Source of the DNA: Nelumbo lutea
Lineage: Eukaryota > Streptophyta > Magnoliopsida > Proteales > Nelumbonaceae
DNA: 64,000 nt
Assembly: GCA_022828595.1 (NCBI GenBank)
Contig: JAKGHH010000008.1
Location: 24,234,378-24,298,377, forward strand
Direction: 5' to 3'
The stretch's first letter is position 1. Each line of letters starts with the position of its first letter. Under the pieces are notes generated by a model. That model worked only from the letters and a program-made list of their open reading frames with translations, did no database searches and was not told the DNA's origin. The translations under genes and the position numbers were made by a program. Positions 38,921-52,100 of this stretch are shown here, in pieces.

Positions 38921-41156
38921 TAGCTAGGAAAAAGAGTAAGAAAGAAAACCTTGTTTCTTTTAGTCCAAAAAATGAACCTTAGACTCTTGGCAAAGGGAGG
39001 TGGACAGTGTAGTCCAAGAGGAGGATGTTCAAGAAGAATGTTCTAAGAAAGACTCAATTCTGGTCATGGTGGGTTTAACAATGGGATCATTATGGTGAAT
39101 GGAGAAAAGGAGAACAAAGGCAATGATAAAGAAAAGGATTTAGGGAGAATCGAGGAAGACCAAAAACTTGGGACCCCAACTTCATCACAACTTGAGGTCA
39201 TCCACAATCAATCTCTATATATTCTCATGGAGACTCACATATGAATCCCAAGAGAGGGGGGAATACATTAAAGCCGTTTAACAATGGCTCTTTTTTTTAG
39301 TAGATCTATCCAATAGGTTATTTATAGCTGTAGTGTAACTACTATTTTTAGTATTGAAAAGTTAGTCCATACCCCCCATAAAAAGGAAGATGACAATGAT
39401 AAATAGGAGGTGACCCCCAAACAAGGAAAAAATGAACAAATTTAATAAAATGATAAATGATTACAATTTATTAGAGCCCGTGAGTCAAGGCAGTAAATTT
39501 ACATGAAGAAAAGGTGTCCTTTTAGAAAAAATTGATTAGGTCCTATGTAATACTGAAAGGAAAGTAAAATATCCAAATACAAATGCCAAAATCCCTTCCT
39601 TTCTTAAGCTCAGATCATAGCCCAATATGCTCAAATTAAAGATAACTAGAATTGGGGTATAAAACCTTTTCGATTTGAATTAATGTGGACCACTGATTCA
39701 TCATTATAAGAAGGAATATGAATCGCATAGTGCAGGAGGATAGGCTAAGTTGGTTGTCTCTGTTTGAACGTTGGAATGGCAAGCAATAAAACTGCAAGAG
39801 TTTCCCTGAAATTGGGATCTCGATTCACCAATCTGCTATTCGGAACATAGGAGGAACTTTCTAAGGAATTAGAACTAGAAAAGGTGAATGTCTTGGAAAG
39901 TGGGCAAGAGACAAAATCCGATATTTGTTACCTCGATGTCCCCTCTCTATTGAGGTATTTATATAAACTAGGCATGACTCCCATACTAAGTATAGGCTAG
40001 TATTTTAATATATTTTATTTATTTATGTATGTTTATCATTTTTGTTTAACACCCATTTTTATTATTTAATTTAAGAGATTAAATTAAGTTTTATTTTTGT
40101 AGTTGTTTTTTATTTAACTACCCTCACTTTTGAAAGAATGATTTGGCACGTGGCTAAGCTTGAAGCCTCCTAATTGAAAGTAGAGCTAACCATTCTCAAT
40201 TTTTTAGAGTGATTGGAATTCTATTTAAAAATGGGAGCAAGCCACTTCTGAAATGATATTTCCCAAATCAACAGGGGAACTTTTTGGAAGATCGCTCGTC
40301 TATTTTCACTTTGTTAATTTTTGTCATTAACACTTATGGGATTGTGCATTTCAAGTTTGTTTCACTGAATCTCATTTGATGAGCCACATTATATACTTTT
40401 CATGGACCTCTCTTTCCCATATATACTCATGATTCTTTAGTCCTATTATTCTCTTAAAATTTTAGGGTAAATCCCTTAATATTATGTTTGGTTTGAAGGA
40501 AAGAGTAGGGAAAGGAAGGAAAATGCATGGAGACCTATACAAGATTTATAAAGGTATTCCTTCATTTCCCTACTTTTTCCTTCAAACCATAGCCTACACC
40601 TCTCATGGGTTTTCTGGAAAGACCTTAAACCTCTCCTCAACGTTGACTTGCCCAGTTGCCCTTAAACCTCCCTGACTTTGGGGGATAGAGGGACTTACAA
40701 GCCCCTTTCGTTACTTTTTAAATGGAAAAAAGCATTAAATGTCTATTATACCCGTACCTATTCCTCCTATCAACTTGGTAAAATTTTCTTAATTTCAACT
40801 TTACCCTTAAATTGTTAATACGAGTAAATATGTTTTAATATTTCATTTTTTATAGTATAAACAAAACCCATTTTTGGTTAAAGATGTGTTTAATGGTATT
40901 TTTTATTAAAGATTTAAGGGTATTTTTTGTTAAAGGTTTAAGGGTATTTCAATCATTAAACATTTGATAATTTTACATAAGGGCAAAATTGGCATTATAA
41001 TATGTTTATATCCATGACATCGGTAGTTGCTATTAGATTTCTAATGATAAAGTAACAGAAGGGGTGTTATAAGTTCCTTTTAAGGGTAGGTCAAAGTAGT
41101 TAAGGGGAGGTTTAAGATCATTTCAAAAAACCCAATGAAGGTTTAAGGGATTTATC
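38921..41156. other. Intergenic, no gene seen
   Basis: About 2.2 kb of AT-rich sequence without a recognisable gene or a clear transposon end. Near 40900-40960 there is a short local repeat ('aaagatttaagggtattttt' and 'aaaggtttaagggtatttca'). Confidence 0.4.
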
Positions 41157-41164
41157 CTAAACTT

Positions 41165-41683
41165 TAGGGATGCAAATGGATTGGATTGAATTTGAACCAG
41201 GGTATATCCGAATCCGATTTGATATCACATATCTGAAACCTGATCCAATATGAAGATCTGATCAGATCTCACAAATGGTTATTCGAATTTGAATACGTTA
41301 AGGATGTTGGATATCTAAATATGATTAGATCCGATTCAAATTTTGAAAATTTTTGTAAATTATTAAAAGAAAAAACATAACAATTTATATAAAGAAAAAC
41401 AAAAATATAAGTGTCTTCAAATATTATCATTATATATATTAATAAAATATTTACAAAACATGCAACACAAACATATATATAAATAAATATGGTGTCTTTT
41501 TATAAGTAAATATGTTTATAAATATATACATATATATAGGTTGGATCGGATTGGATAGAAGGTGATACAAATTCAATTCGATTTTCAACTAGATCCTATT
41601 ATCCAATCCGATCTGATTCAAAATCTGATAGATGGATATGACAAAACAAGATCGAATCATGATGCTATCCATTTGCACCCCTA
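41165..41683. mobile_element. hAT-like MITE with perfect 8-bp duplication
   Basis: Ends TAGGGATGCAAATGGAT and ATCCATTTGCACCCCTA are inverted repeats with one mismatch in 17. A perfect target duplication CTAAACTT flanks it (41157-41164 and 41684-41691). The interior is full of gatcc/gatcg phrases ('ggttggatcggattggatag'), probably subterminal repeats. No coding. Confidence 0.92.
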
Positions 41684-41691
41684 CTAAACTT

Positions 41692-42585
41692 TGTCTTCAA
41701 AAAATGGCTAAGTATGTTATTGAATTCATTGTATTGTTACCGGAATTTGCGAGCTCATTACCATAGAACTACGAAATTCACACCGTTCATTGATTACTAT
41801 GGCCTTCCACGAGGCCATGTTTTACACATGGAAAATAGAAATTAATGGTTCAAGAGGTCATTTGACTAGTAACAAATTTGAAAATTTAATGCAAACCTAA
41901 ATAGATGAAATCACAAGGACTTTGAAAAATATTCTCTAGAAAAGCAAGAGATAATATCCTAAACCGCTGAAGTTCAAGAAAAAGAATTATGAGCCCAAAT
42001 GATAAGAAGTGAGGAAAATATATAGAAAAAAGGCTTAGGGCCCGTTTGGCATCAATTTTCGAACTTCTCATCTTCAAAATCTATCCAAGAAAGAATGGAT
42101 TCTATAAATTCTCATCCAAAGAATTTGCACAAGTGTTTAGCACATTCATTTTATTCTTGTTTCTCAAAATCAGAATAGCATTTGCCATCACCCCATTTCT
42201 TCAGATCAATTCACTAAATGAGAAATATAGAAAATCACTCCCTTAATAAATTGGCATTTAGTTAAGATAGAATTCCCTTAATAAAAGTAAAGATACAATT
42301 CCCTTAATAAATTGATTTTACTTGGTTTTATTAGATTTTTTTCTCTACTTTCGATATATTTTATGCATTTAGTTAAAATAGCATTCCCTTCTCCTTTCTT
42401 CCATCAAATCAAAGAACAAAAGCATAAATATGTTTTCTCATATTTTTCATAATCATTTATCAACCCAAACTTAATTGAACCTACAATGAATGAAATTATG
42501 AATATGTGTTATCATATTTTTCATATTTCCAATAATCATCAATAAGAAGTATTCAACCACATAAATTTTCTTATATTTTCATTAA
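41692..42585. other. AT-rich, lone Tourist-like end at 42038
   Basis: No gene. At 42035-42050 the sequence TTAGGGCCCGTTTGGC matches the TTA duplication plus terminus of Tourist-like elements, but the partner end was not found. The partner may have been lost or displaced by the adjacent Helitron. Confidence 0.35.
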
Positions 42586-43899
42586 CTAGTAAGTGTGCAT
42601 GTGCTTTGCACATGGCAATTCTAATGATAATAATAATAGTAATAATGTACCCAAAAATTTTTATTAATTTCATGTATTTTTTTATTTTTTTGTTCTTAAT
42701 TATTAATTAGATGCATATTGCCAAATCCAAAATTGATTATATAAATACCTCATCCAAATGTGTGGTAATCATATTGAGTTATGAGGTTTCAAGTATCATT
42801 GACAGGCCTACCTGCTTGGCAAAACTCTTCTTTTTTGTAACGTTTTATCATTTTGGTGTATCTTTTTTTGTTCATTTATAAAAAAAAGTAAGATTTAAAT
42901 AGAAAAAATTAAATGAGGTGAAAATTAGTAGTTCAATTTACAATTTAAACCTCACAATTAAGTAGTGTCTAAATTAATAAAATGAGTATTTTAACTAAGA
43001 GAAAGTTCCACAATTTTATTCATATTATAGTAGTATAAATATAGAATTATAGATATGTTTGATTTTTCCTTATAATTTTCTTTTGTATTTGTATGTGTAA
43101 AAGAAATTCTGATATTCCACACTTACTTTTTGTTTAATATGATAAATATATGATATTATACATGAGCTTAATTTTTTTTATTGCAAAATTTATGTATTTG
43201 TTTCATTTATGTATTTTTATATTTTATTAATTTTTATTATTTATTTATGACATTAAAGGTTAACACATTTTACTCAAAAGTTAAACTATTGATCTTTGCC
43301 AAACAATAAAATAATTTCATTTTTGGTTAGTGCTAAATTATGTATACCATTTTTGTCATCAATAAAAATAATTCTTGTTTATTACACTTTTTTAATTTGA
43401 TTAATAAAAATATCATAAATGTGTCCAATTTTTTTTATATTCTTGTAATTTTCTATATATATTTTTATATTAAAAATTTTCTTACCTAACTCTGACTTCA
43501 TAGGTTGATTAATTTGATTTGGATGGTTGAATTGCTTAACCACCACTTGGATAAATAATGGTTTTGTTTTGAGTTAGTTTTAAAATATATAAGTTTATAT
43601 TGTTAATATTGACATATATATAATTAGTAGCATTTATTAGTAAAAATAACTTAAATATAGGATTTAATAAGAGAAACTGGGATTGAATGCCTTAAGTATA
43701 AAAGTTAATGAGAAGGGATTAAATTAGGCGAAAAGTAATAATTGAAGTTGCACAAATATGTGCATTTTAGTAGCCATTAAAGCTGGATTTAAACTGTAAT
43801 AAAATGGCTTCTATACCAATTTTTAGACAAAGAAATAAATGGTGAATTTAGTTTAATAAAGCTTTCACTCTGCATCCACACTTTTATACATAGTATAGA
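42586..43899 (-). mobile_element. Helitron (non-autonomous), 1.3 kb
   Basis: On the minus strand it starts TCTATACTATGTATAAAAG after host A (43900), a typical plant Helitron 5' end. It finishes with the hairpin CATGTGC-AAA-GCACATG, eight bases, and CTAG before host T (42585). The terminal hairpin region aligns with that of the 34181-37035 element. There is no open frame for Rep/helicase, so it would depend on another Helitron. Confidence 0.85.
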
Positions 43900-44203
43900 T
43901 AATACAAAACTCATGTAGTCTTTCTCAAATAAAGCAATGTTGGATTTTTCGATAATAATCTAGAACTCTTATCCAAAATTATGAACTGCATTACTTCTCT
44001 CATATTTTTCATATTTTCGTTGTAGATTTTGAGTATTCAACCACATAAATGTTCTCAAATAGAGCAATGGTTTTGATGACATTAGTTGGTTATCACCTTG
44101 CGCTAATGATTTTTAGATTCAATAGGTGATAACTAGCCAAAATTTCCAAAAACAATGTTGCAATTGAGTATTGAATCACTGATCCCAATTCATGTTTCTT
44201 TAA

Positions 44204-44473
44204 GGCTTTGTTTGGTTTGTGGGAAGATTTGGGAGGGATGGGAAAGTGTATAAATGGGGAGAAGTTTACGAAGCAATTCACTATTCACCCTCGTCCTCCT
44301 CTCGACCGAACAGAGCGACGACTAGGAAGAGAAGCAATGGATCTGAACCCATCTTTGACCTTCCTCTCCCTGATTTTCTTCTCTCTTATCCTTCTTATTC
44401 CCCTCTTCCCCATTTTCTCTCTCGCTCCATTTTGTCACCGTTGATGCAAGTTGTAGTGGTGGTAGATCAGCAT

Positions 44474-44523
<50 letters not shown>

Positions 44524-45044
44524 TCTTCTTCTTCTTCTTTGTTTTTCGTCTCCACTATTTTGTCACAACCGAACCAGAAATGACGAGAGCGGCAGTGATG
44601 TACCAGTGGATTCCTTCGTAAGTTTCCATTTAGCGTCGACTTCTTCTATCTGAACGGGGAAGTTGCTTTGAATTTTTTCCGTTGCGAGGGATTTTTGCAA
44701 TTGTTTTGATTCCCCTATGCTGGTAGTGGCATTGGTGTCGGATACCTGCATTGGTGCCATTGAACAGGACTGTGTTGCCAGATTTCTCTGCACTGGTGCC
44801 GTTGAACATGACTATGCCGTTGAACAAGACTATGTTGTTGGCGGTGGCATTGATGCCATTGAACACCTACGCTGGGATTTTCTCAAGTTTCCTCACTAGG
44901 GTCGCATTGTTTTGGTGCGGCCCCAAATCCGCGATTTTGGGATCTCGCATCCCACTTTTTTCTCATCCCATCCCCCTTTTTCCCTCAAAACCAATATGAG
45001 AATTTCCCTCATTCTCATCCCCATCCCACAAACCAAATGGAGCC
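44204..45044. mobile_element. Tourist-like (PIF/Harbinger) non-autonomous element
   Basis: Inverted ends GGCTTTGTTTGGTTTGTGGG and CCCACAAACCAAATGGAGCC, with TAA on both sides (44201-44203 and 45045-45047). At 841 bp it is longer than most MITEs. It carries a (CT)n(TTC)n microsatellite at 44477-44538 and a block of 'gttgaacatgactatgccgt'-like repeats (44740-44860), which produce spurious open frames. No transposase seen. Confidence 0.85.
44477..44538 (+). repeat. (CT)n-(TTC)n microsatellite
   Basis: About 22 CT units run directly into about 6 TTC units, inside the Tourist-like element. Confidence 0.95.
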
Positions 45045-45159
45045 TAATAGTAAAATGACAGTAAAACTTTAGTAAAAAAAATTACTAAAGACATATTCTT
45101 CGTATTGCCTTTAAAAGTCATCTTATGATGAGCAATGAATATACAAGATTTGCCTAAGT

Positions 45160-45345
45160 TGCAAATCTATACTTTACTTTTCCTATATTCCACACCCAAT
45201 GTTCCTTGTTTTCAAATATTTTGCTATTGTGTTCCTTCCACAAGCTGCAATACACCACCAAAGGGATCAACTTCCATAGAATAGTAACCAACGGCTGGCC
45301 AAGAAGATAAAACATAAAAGCAACAAACTTTTTCAGCCATTGTTT
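45160..45345 (-). pseudogene. Small LINE fragment
   Basis: On the minus strand the frame reads LVTILWKLIPLVVYCSLWKE and then HNSKIFENKE. This is the Trp-rich tail that follows the zf-RVT finger of plant L1-type LINEs. No other LINE parts are next to it. Confidence 0.5.
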
Positions 45346-45498
45346 TAAAAGGCTTAATTCTTGAGGTGTGAGGCACACATATTTTGCCTTAAGGCTTAAG
45401 CCTTTGTCAAAATGAGGCATAAGCCTCAAGTATCAATGATTAATTAGTGATTTAATACAAAAATTATGTATTTTATAATATAAAACATATAGAAAAAA

Positions 45499-45657
45499 CA
45501 CTTCAATAATTATGGGCCAAATAAAAAGTAAAAATGAAAAACCAAAAAGGCAAATCAAATTCTATTAGTTTTCCTAACACTTCAATAATTATGGGCCAAA
45601 TAAAAAAGTAAAAATGAAAAACCAAAAAGGAAAATCAAATTCTATTAGCTTTCCTTA
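45499..45657 (+). repeat. Two-copy 79-bp tandem duplication
   Basis: The unit starting cacttcaataattatgggcc and ending tctattagttttccta occurs twice in succession with very few differences, suggesting a recent event. Confidence 0.9.
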
Positions 45658-46065
45658 GTGTTTTAAGCGAGTTCAATGCATAAAGGACTTCGGTGGATAA
45701 TCTACTTTCTTGCTTTTGCAAGACATCTAAATATAGTGAAGTTGTCTTTGACATTTGAAAAAGTTGTATTTTACAAATTTACCCCTTAGCTATTATTTAA
45801 ATAAAAATAAACAAAAATGGTTAAAGTAAAATGATATTATAAAAAATAGTACAAAAATAATAAAAATAAAAATATAATAAAAATCAAGGAATAATATTAA
45901 TAAAATTAAAAATAATGTTAGAATTGATAAAATAATACAATTTATTATATATATAATAAAAATATCATTTAATAATAATAAAAGTAATATAAAATATAAT
46001 AGAGAGATTTGCAAATCATAATAAAAAAGACAAAATAATAAAAAATATAAATATAATAGTAAAAA

Positions 46066-46355
46066 CCAGTGTTTTCGAACCATTGTTGACTTGGACGGTT
46101 GAACCATTCATCACTGGTTCCATTTCACCCTTAACTCGGTCCTTGGCCAAAAACCATTGATTTGGTCATCGACCTGTTGACCCGGGTGGTCAAACCGCTG
46201 ATCTGTCTAACATATTCAACAGTTTTTGGCTGTTTTTTATTTTCTATTTTTTTAAGATGGAATGGACCATCCATGTGAACCGGACGGTTGAACCATTGAC
46301 CCAGAAACTAGTGGCTAGAACAATTCCGTTTTCGGATTGGTTTTTTAAACCTTGG
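46066..46355. mobile_element. TIR-bearing MITE, superfamily unclear
   Basis: Starts CCAGTGTTTTCGAACC and ends GGTTTTTTAAACCTTGG, imperfect inverted repeats. The hexamer taaaaa abuts both ends (weak evidence in AT-rich DNA). The interior repeats phrases such as ggacggttgaaccattgac. A related degraded stretch lies near 18500-18690. Confidence 0.5.
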
Positions 46356-46361
46356 TAAAAA

Positions 46362-48430
46362 GTATCATAAATATAATAAATTATAAAAATAATATAAAAT
46401 AAATAGTGTAAAAAGCTATAGGGGAAGTTTTGGATAATATAAAATAAATAATTCCAAGATAAGGGATAGATTTGGATTTTTCAAAAGTTTAAAAGGGCAA
46501 TGGTGCACCGCTGGAATTCAATTTTCGTGTGCTACCTCCCAAACCACTTGGAGGTAGCTTAGCATCTGAAATATTTACAGGGGTTTTCGGTGTTCGATGG
46601 CTTCGTTAAGAGGCACAACCGAAAGATCACCAAAAAGTGAGAAGCAAAACTTTCAGTGTTTGGTGGTCAATTGGCGTTACCCAACGCCACTTTATTTTAT
46701 TTGGATAAATCTAGTGAGATTTTTCATATTATTTTAAATATAATGTTTTAAGTTGTTACTTTTTCTCTTTTCTTCTCCTAGTAGATCTTTTTTATTTTTA
46801 TTTTTAATAATAATAATAATAATAATAAATAATAATAATAATAATAATTATTATTATTATTTGCATAGGCCAAATCAACTAAATTGTTTCTTTTTTTTTT
46901 AATTGTTTTTTTACATGAAATGTAAAATATTTATAATTGTTATAAATTGATTAATTATTATTTTATTTAATGCTTAAATGCCAAGACTTATGGTTTATAA
47001 ACTTCTAGTTTATGGATATGTGTATCTTCCATCAATTTAATATGGTGTATTATATGCTATTTTTATTAATTCACAAGCTTTAATTAATTTTTTCCTTAAG
47101 CTTTGAACTTACGCCCTGTTAAGCTATTATACCTCAACTATGCCTTTGACATTTTAAAACCTTGCTTTCAGCCTCCCAATCCTAGAAAATTCTTCAAATC
47201 TAGGCACCTCGATTGGTTGATTTCCTAGAATCTCATAAGAATCAGAAATTGAGTTGTCTATATTCATTGTTGTTGTAGAGTAAACTCTATATTTGAGTGT
47301 GATTATTTATGACAAAGAGTAACCATTTTGTTTGAGATTGCTTGTCATTGAAGAGTAACTACTTGAGAGACAAGTGAAAAAAGACAAAACCCTAAATTGC
47401 AAGCCTTGGAACTGAAAATCAGAACCCTTGAAAAAGAGAATAAAGAAGAAAAAAAATTGGAAATAGAAGAACTGAAGAAGAGTAATGGCATTTTTGAAAG
47501 ACGAGACTGAAATAGAAAAAAGACAAAATGGAAGTGAGAGATGGGACCTTACTTGAGAGATCCAACCACTGACGGGAGGAGTTTGTGCCATTGAGGGAGT
47601 TGTTAGGAAGATATTAAAGCAGGAGAAGAAGAAATTCGTTGGGGGCAAAGGTTTAGGGGATTTTACTATTTAGCCCACCTCCTCAGAAATTCTAATTCCA
47701 CATTACAGTTTGGGGTAGGTGTCAGCTTGGAATTGATGTCAATTTAGGGGCGGGTATGGGTGTTATAGGTGAAACTGTTTATAATTTTGAATTAATTCTT
47801 GGGAGTGATGTCAAATGGAGCATTTTTTATCTCTTTTAGCCATTTTCATCATTAATAACAAAATTCTTATTTATCATACTTATTTCTCTTAATATGATAA
47901 ATATATGATACCATAAATATGATGAAGCTGGTGAAGTTGGGTTCGTTACTATACACTTAAATATTTTACTATTTAATTATTTTAATTACTAAAAACATAT
48001 CGAGAAGTCATTCAGGCAATATCAAATGACAAATATTTTTTGAATTAGATACCGCTCTTTTGTTTATTTTTCATGGAGTCAAAAGTAATTTATAAACAGC
48101 AAAAATGACCATAATTCATTTAACATCATCTTGTTATTTTAACCTAAGATCAAATCCTAACCTCACCAGAATTGGGGGTTTTTCGAGTTTGGAGGAGTTT
48201 TTCTTGGTAAACAGTTAGGAAGAGGGTTAATACTAAAAGAAAAACAGGAAAAGCTTTTATGTGTTTTTTCTTCTTTTTTTTTTTTTCCATTTTTTGAGGG
48301 TCTTGGTGGGTTGACTTGGATTGTGTTTAGGCCGTTCCTTAAGGTACTAGTTTTACCATTCTTTGAGATTGAGTTGGAAAATAAGTAAAATTTACGTTCA
48401 TAGTTTGTTTGGTTTAGAAGGTATCGGTTC
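46362..48430. other. AT-rich intergenic, palindromic (AAT)n
   Basis: No gene. An (AAT)n/(ATT)n block at about 46807-46861 reads AAT repeats and then ATT repeats, so it is self-complementary and could fold. The rest is AT-rich with short frames lacking any family resemblance. Confidence 0.45.
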
Positions 48431-48837
48431 AATTTCAGTTAATCAATATAGAAAATCAGCGGTTAATCGAATCGATTGATATACATATATTTTTATATTA
48501 TATATATATGTATTTATGTTTATTATATACATACATTATATTTTAGATTTTTTCTATATTATAAATTAATAAATATGTATTATATATAAATATATATTTA
48601 TAATATATGATATATTATTTATTATTTAAAATATAATATTTTATATATATTTAGAATTTTTATTATATATTTATAATATATATTGTAAAAATTAAAAAAC
48701 CGAAAAACCGAACCAATCAACCGGTTAACCGATCGACTTTTGCTCAATTTCAATTATTGGTTTTCCAAAAATCAATAGTACCGATTCAGTTACAAAAAAG
48801 GCCCATGACCCGGTTAACCAAATCGTGAGCACCCCTA
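48431..48837. repeat. AT-rich repeat with hAT-like right end
   Basis: AT-rich core with flanks of the 'ccggttaacc' type. It ends GTGAGCACCCCTA at about 48837, like the termini of hAT-type elements (TAGGGGTGCTCAC on the other strand). A matching left end was not found. Confidence 0.35.
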
Positions 48838-49087
48838 GATGAGTGTCCATGTTGTAATTGAACATGGACTTTGCGGGGTTATCGTGATGAGGTCGTCCAC
48901 CAACCGAGGTTATTGGGAGGCTTCGCCCTCCTCGGCAGGGATAAGTCTCCTTGTCTCCATGGGACTTTGCTTCTTTGTGAGGTCTTTAGTGGGGCGATTA
49001 TGCGGATGTGTGTTGACGTGGTTTGAGGATCTCGATTGTGGAAGCATCCACGTGGCATCTTCGTCCAGCTAAGACACTGACCAAACA

Positions 49088-49190
49088 ATTTCATTCCCAA
49101 GAGAAGGGGAGGAAATGGTCATTCTCTCAAATGGGGGAATGTCATTTTAGCAGGAATGGGAATGGGGCTTCATTCCGATTTCAATTCCTA
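49088..49190. repeat. Fragment of the Tourist-like MITE seen at 5647
   Basis: 'ttcattcccaagagaagggg' and aggaatgggaatgggg match the interior of the 5647-5955 element. Clear ends are missing. Confidence 0.6.
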
Positions 49191-52100
49191 TTGGACACTA
49201 AAATGATTTTGATTAATAACATTGCATTTGGAAGGTCTCCAACAACTAATTCTTCAGGTGGGTCGGGCCGTGCTATCCTGCGGGCCACGGGTGGCACAAC
49301 CCATGCCGCAGGTCGGGCTGTGCCGTGCAGTGGCATGACCTATGAACCATCGAGTCGGACCAATTCAAAATCGTGCCGGGCTGCTAGCGGCAACGCCCGA
49401 TTTACAGCTCTAGATAAGCTTTATGGACAAAACCTGATGCTTTTGTATATACTTCAACGCTTAAAAGTGTTTTGGCGTTAGAGAGCAATTCACAGAAGCC
49501 ATTCATTCTTTTGAGTCATGACATGTTTGGTTCTAGAATGCAAAATATCGCAAATTCTGAAACATGCTCATTTATTATGTTTCATAATGCAAAATATCAA
49601 GAATCTATTTTTCAAATCCTAATTTGACCACCACTTACCACATTGTAGGGTTCAATAACTTAGAGCATACCCTATCACACTTTTTTAACATTGTCGTCAT
49701 TATCGTCATCATATTCATAACAACAAAAAAACTAGCTATTAAGTTGTTATACCAACCTTCCTTAATTTATAATATAGATGGTGTTTGGTATCGATGTAGT
49801 TTAAAGAAAATATATATATAAAAAAAAGCTGTTTAATTGAGTCATTTATCAGATAAGTGTATCTCTGGATTTTTGTGAGAGCCGTTTATAAAAAACGCCA
49901 AATCTAATGTTTTTCATAGGCCATTTTTTTTACTGTTTAATTTATATGACACCTAATGGCACTGATGTGTCAAAAAACGTTTAAAGTAGATTGTCTTGTT
50001 TATAAAAGAAACAAAATCATACAAATTAAACGTTTATAAAAGAAACACCATCGATACTCAACATCTCACTAATTTCAGACTTCAGGAATAAAATTTATGG
50101 TAAAAGTTGCAGCTAAACAGATATTGCTTGGCTAAAATTTAGTTGTGTTAAATATGTTTAAGGGGACGCTTGGTTCACTACAGAAATAACTTTTCTACTA
50201 ACTATATTACTGTCAGTAGGAAGGTAAAAAGGTATATTTGATTTCCATCTACAAAATAGTTTTGTTAAGTAAATTAGTTCAAGTAAAAAGGGGAAAATTA
50301 CTTAGAGCTGGTGATAACTTGGTAAAAGAAAAAGCTTACCATAAACCTATTGATGAACTAAACATTTAGTTCAAATTAAAAAATGGGCAAAAAGCCAAAA
50401 AACAGGTTTCCTAAAACATTCCTTAATTGGTTTGATAGAAATTAAGAGACAAACAGAAAGTTGAGGCCTGAGGGAAAGTTTTTAAGGAATTTTCTAAAAT
50501 ATTGATTAAAACAACTTAATTCTAGGAGCTTAGAACTCTCAATAAGTAACTATGGAAAATAAAATGTTGGTTGAAAATACAAGTATTCATGTGGTTAATG
50601 ATAAGGGATTGATTGACAACTAATTAAAATGTTAAAAGAGAAGAGGATACATATATGTAGTGCCCAATCTGTTCTACGTAATGAGTACGAAGAAACAGGT
50701 ATGATTTTTTGCTTTTTTGCTTTTTTGCTAGTGATTTACATTGGCAGAAGTATATATGTGAGTAAAAATTCTGCACTATCCTTTTATATTTTATTTTGCT
50801 TTGGACTTTTGGTTGTTTTCAATGAGTCCACTATTGTGAAGTTGTAAAATTAATAAATCATGAAAGTGACAAATCATGTTAAAGACGTTATATATTTTAT
50901 TTACCTTTCATTGGATATTCGGAAGTTACTACTCACTCTCTATCGGTCGTGAATTGGAGTCACACATCTCTATTATGAATTGAGTGATGTGTGGCTGCAA
51001 TTCAGGGCGGATAGAGTGGATAGGAAATCTGGGCTCTTCATTGGTTCACATATTATAAGGTGTGTTTACCAATTAGATTAGAGATTTTAACAGTGTTAAA
51101 AATTTCAACTGTTGTGACCTCTTGCTTATAAATGGTTCATGTTTTTGCTTCACTGTATAGATTTTACGTAAAAAACCTCAAACAAAGTAAAATAAACATG
51201 AAGTAAAAATGAATCAAAATTTACACCTTTCTTATTTACACCCCTATTCCGATGAAATTGCAGTACAAATATACGGAGCTTTAAGTGTGCATCTTTCGGG
51301 TTTGGATGAGGTAGGCATGAAGTTGTAAGCACGCTGGTTGAGCACTTGAAATTTTTTTTGACATCTGTCCGTTAAAATACCCTCATCCCACCCTTGAAAA
51401 AGATTAATACCCACTTTTGACAATTTTTTAAAATATTTATCAAGTATTCATTTAACGTGTTTATTTTAATGTGCCTACTAAATCTGGTCCATATTTATCA
51501 TCTAGAATCTTATTAGCATGGATTCGGGTTTGCTGACTTGGATTATGGGGCGCATGGAAAATCAGAAATTATGATCCTTGATGGAAAAAGTGCCAACTCG
51601 TATCTTATATTTAAAAGAAATTATGATCTTTGGTTCTAGAACATGCCACACCAGTCAGACATTCGTTTGAAGGTGTAGCATATTTTAAATCCATAACTCA
51701 AATCCATGCAATGGTGGTGTGGATTCAACAGTAAACTTGAGCATGCCGTGATATTGAAAACCCCCTTTATTATAAACAAAAAATTCTGATTTTTTTTTAT
51801 TTGAACCATCTGTGGATGGCCTTGAAATGTACCACACCCTCAAATAGTCTTCGACATGCTATGGCATGTTCCAGAATTAGGTGATCAAAGAAAATTTCTA
51901 CATTATCAAATACTTTCAAAGTTTCTCATCAACAGAATGGGAAAATCTATGATACAGGAAAGATATAGTATAGAAAGAGTTTTAACTAATCAAAACCAAC
52001 TCATGAACTTTGATAAATAACACATGATTGGCTACTACGTTTTATGAATCTAGATGATTGATCAAAAAATTTTCAGATATTATATCTTTTCCAATATCAT

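Noticed and set aside
42038..42060. Tourist-like terminus TTAGGGCCCGTTTGG suggesting another full MITE
   Set aside because: No matching inverted end was found downstream, so only a lone end is noted.
44219..44653. Plus-strand frame of 144 codons with a long Ser/Leu run
   Set aside because: The run is the translated (CT)n/(TTC)n microsatellite inside the Tourist-like element.
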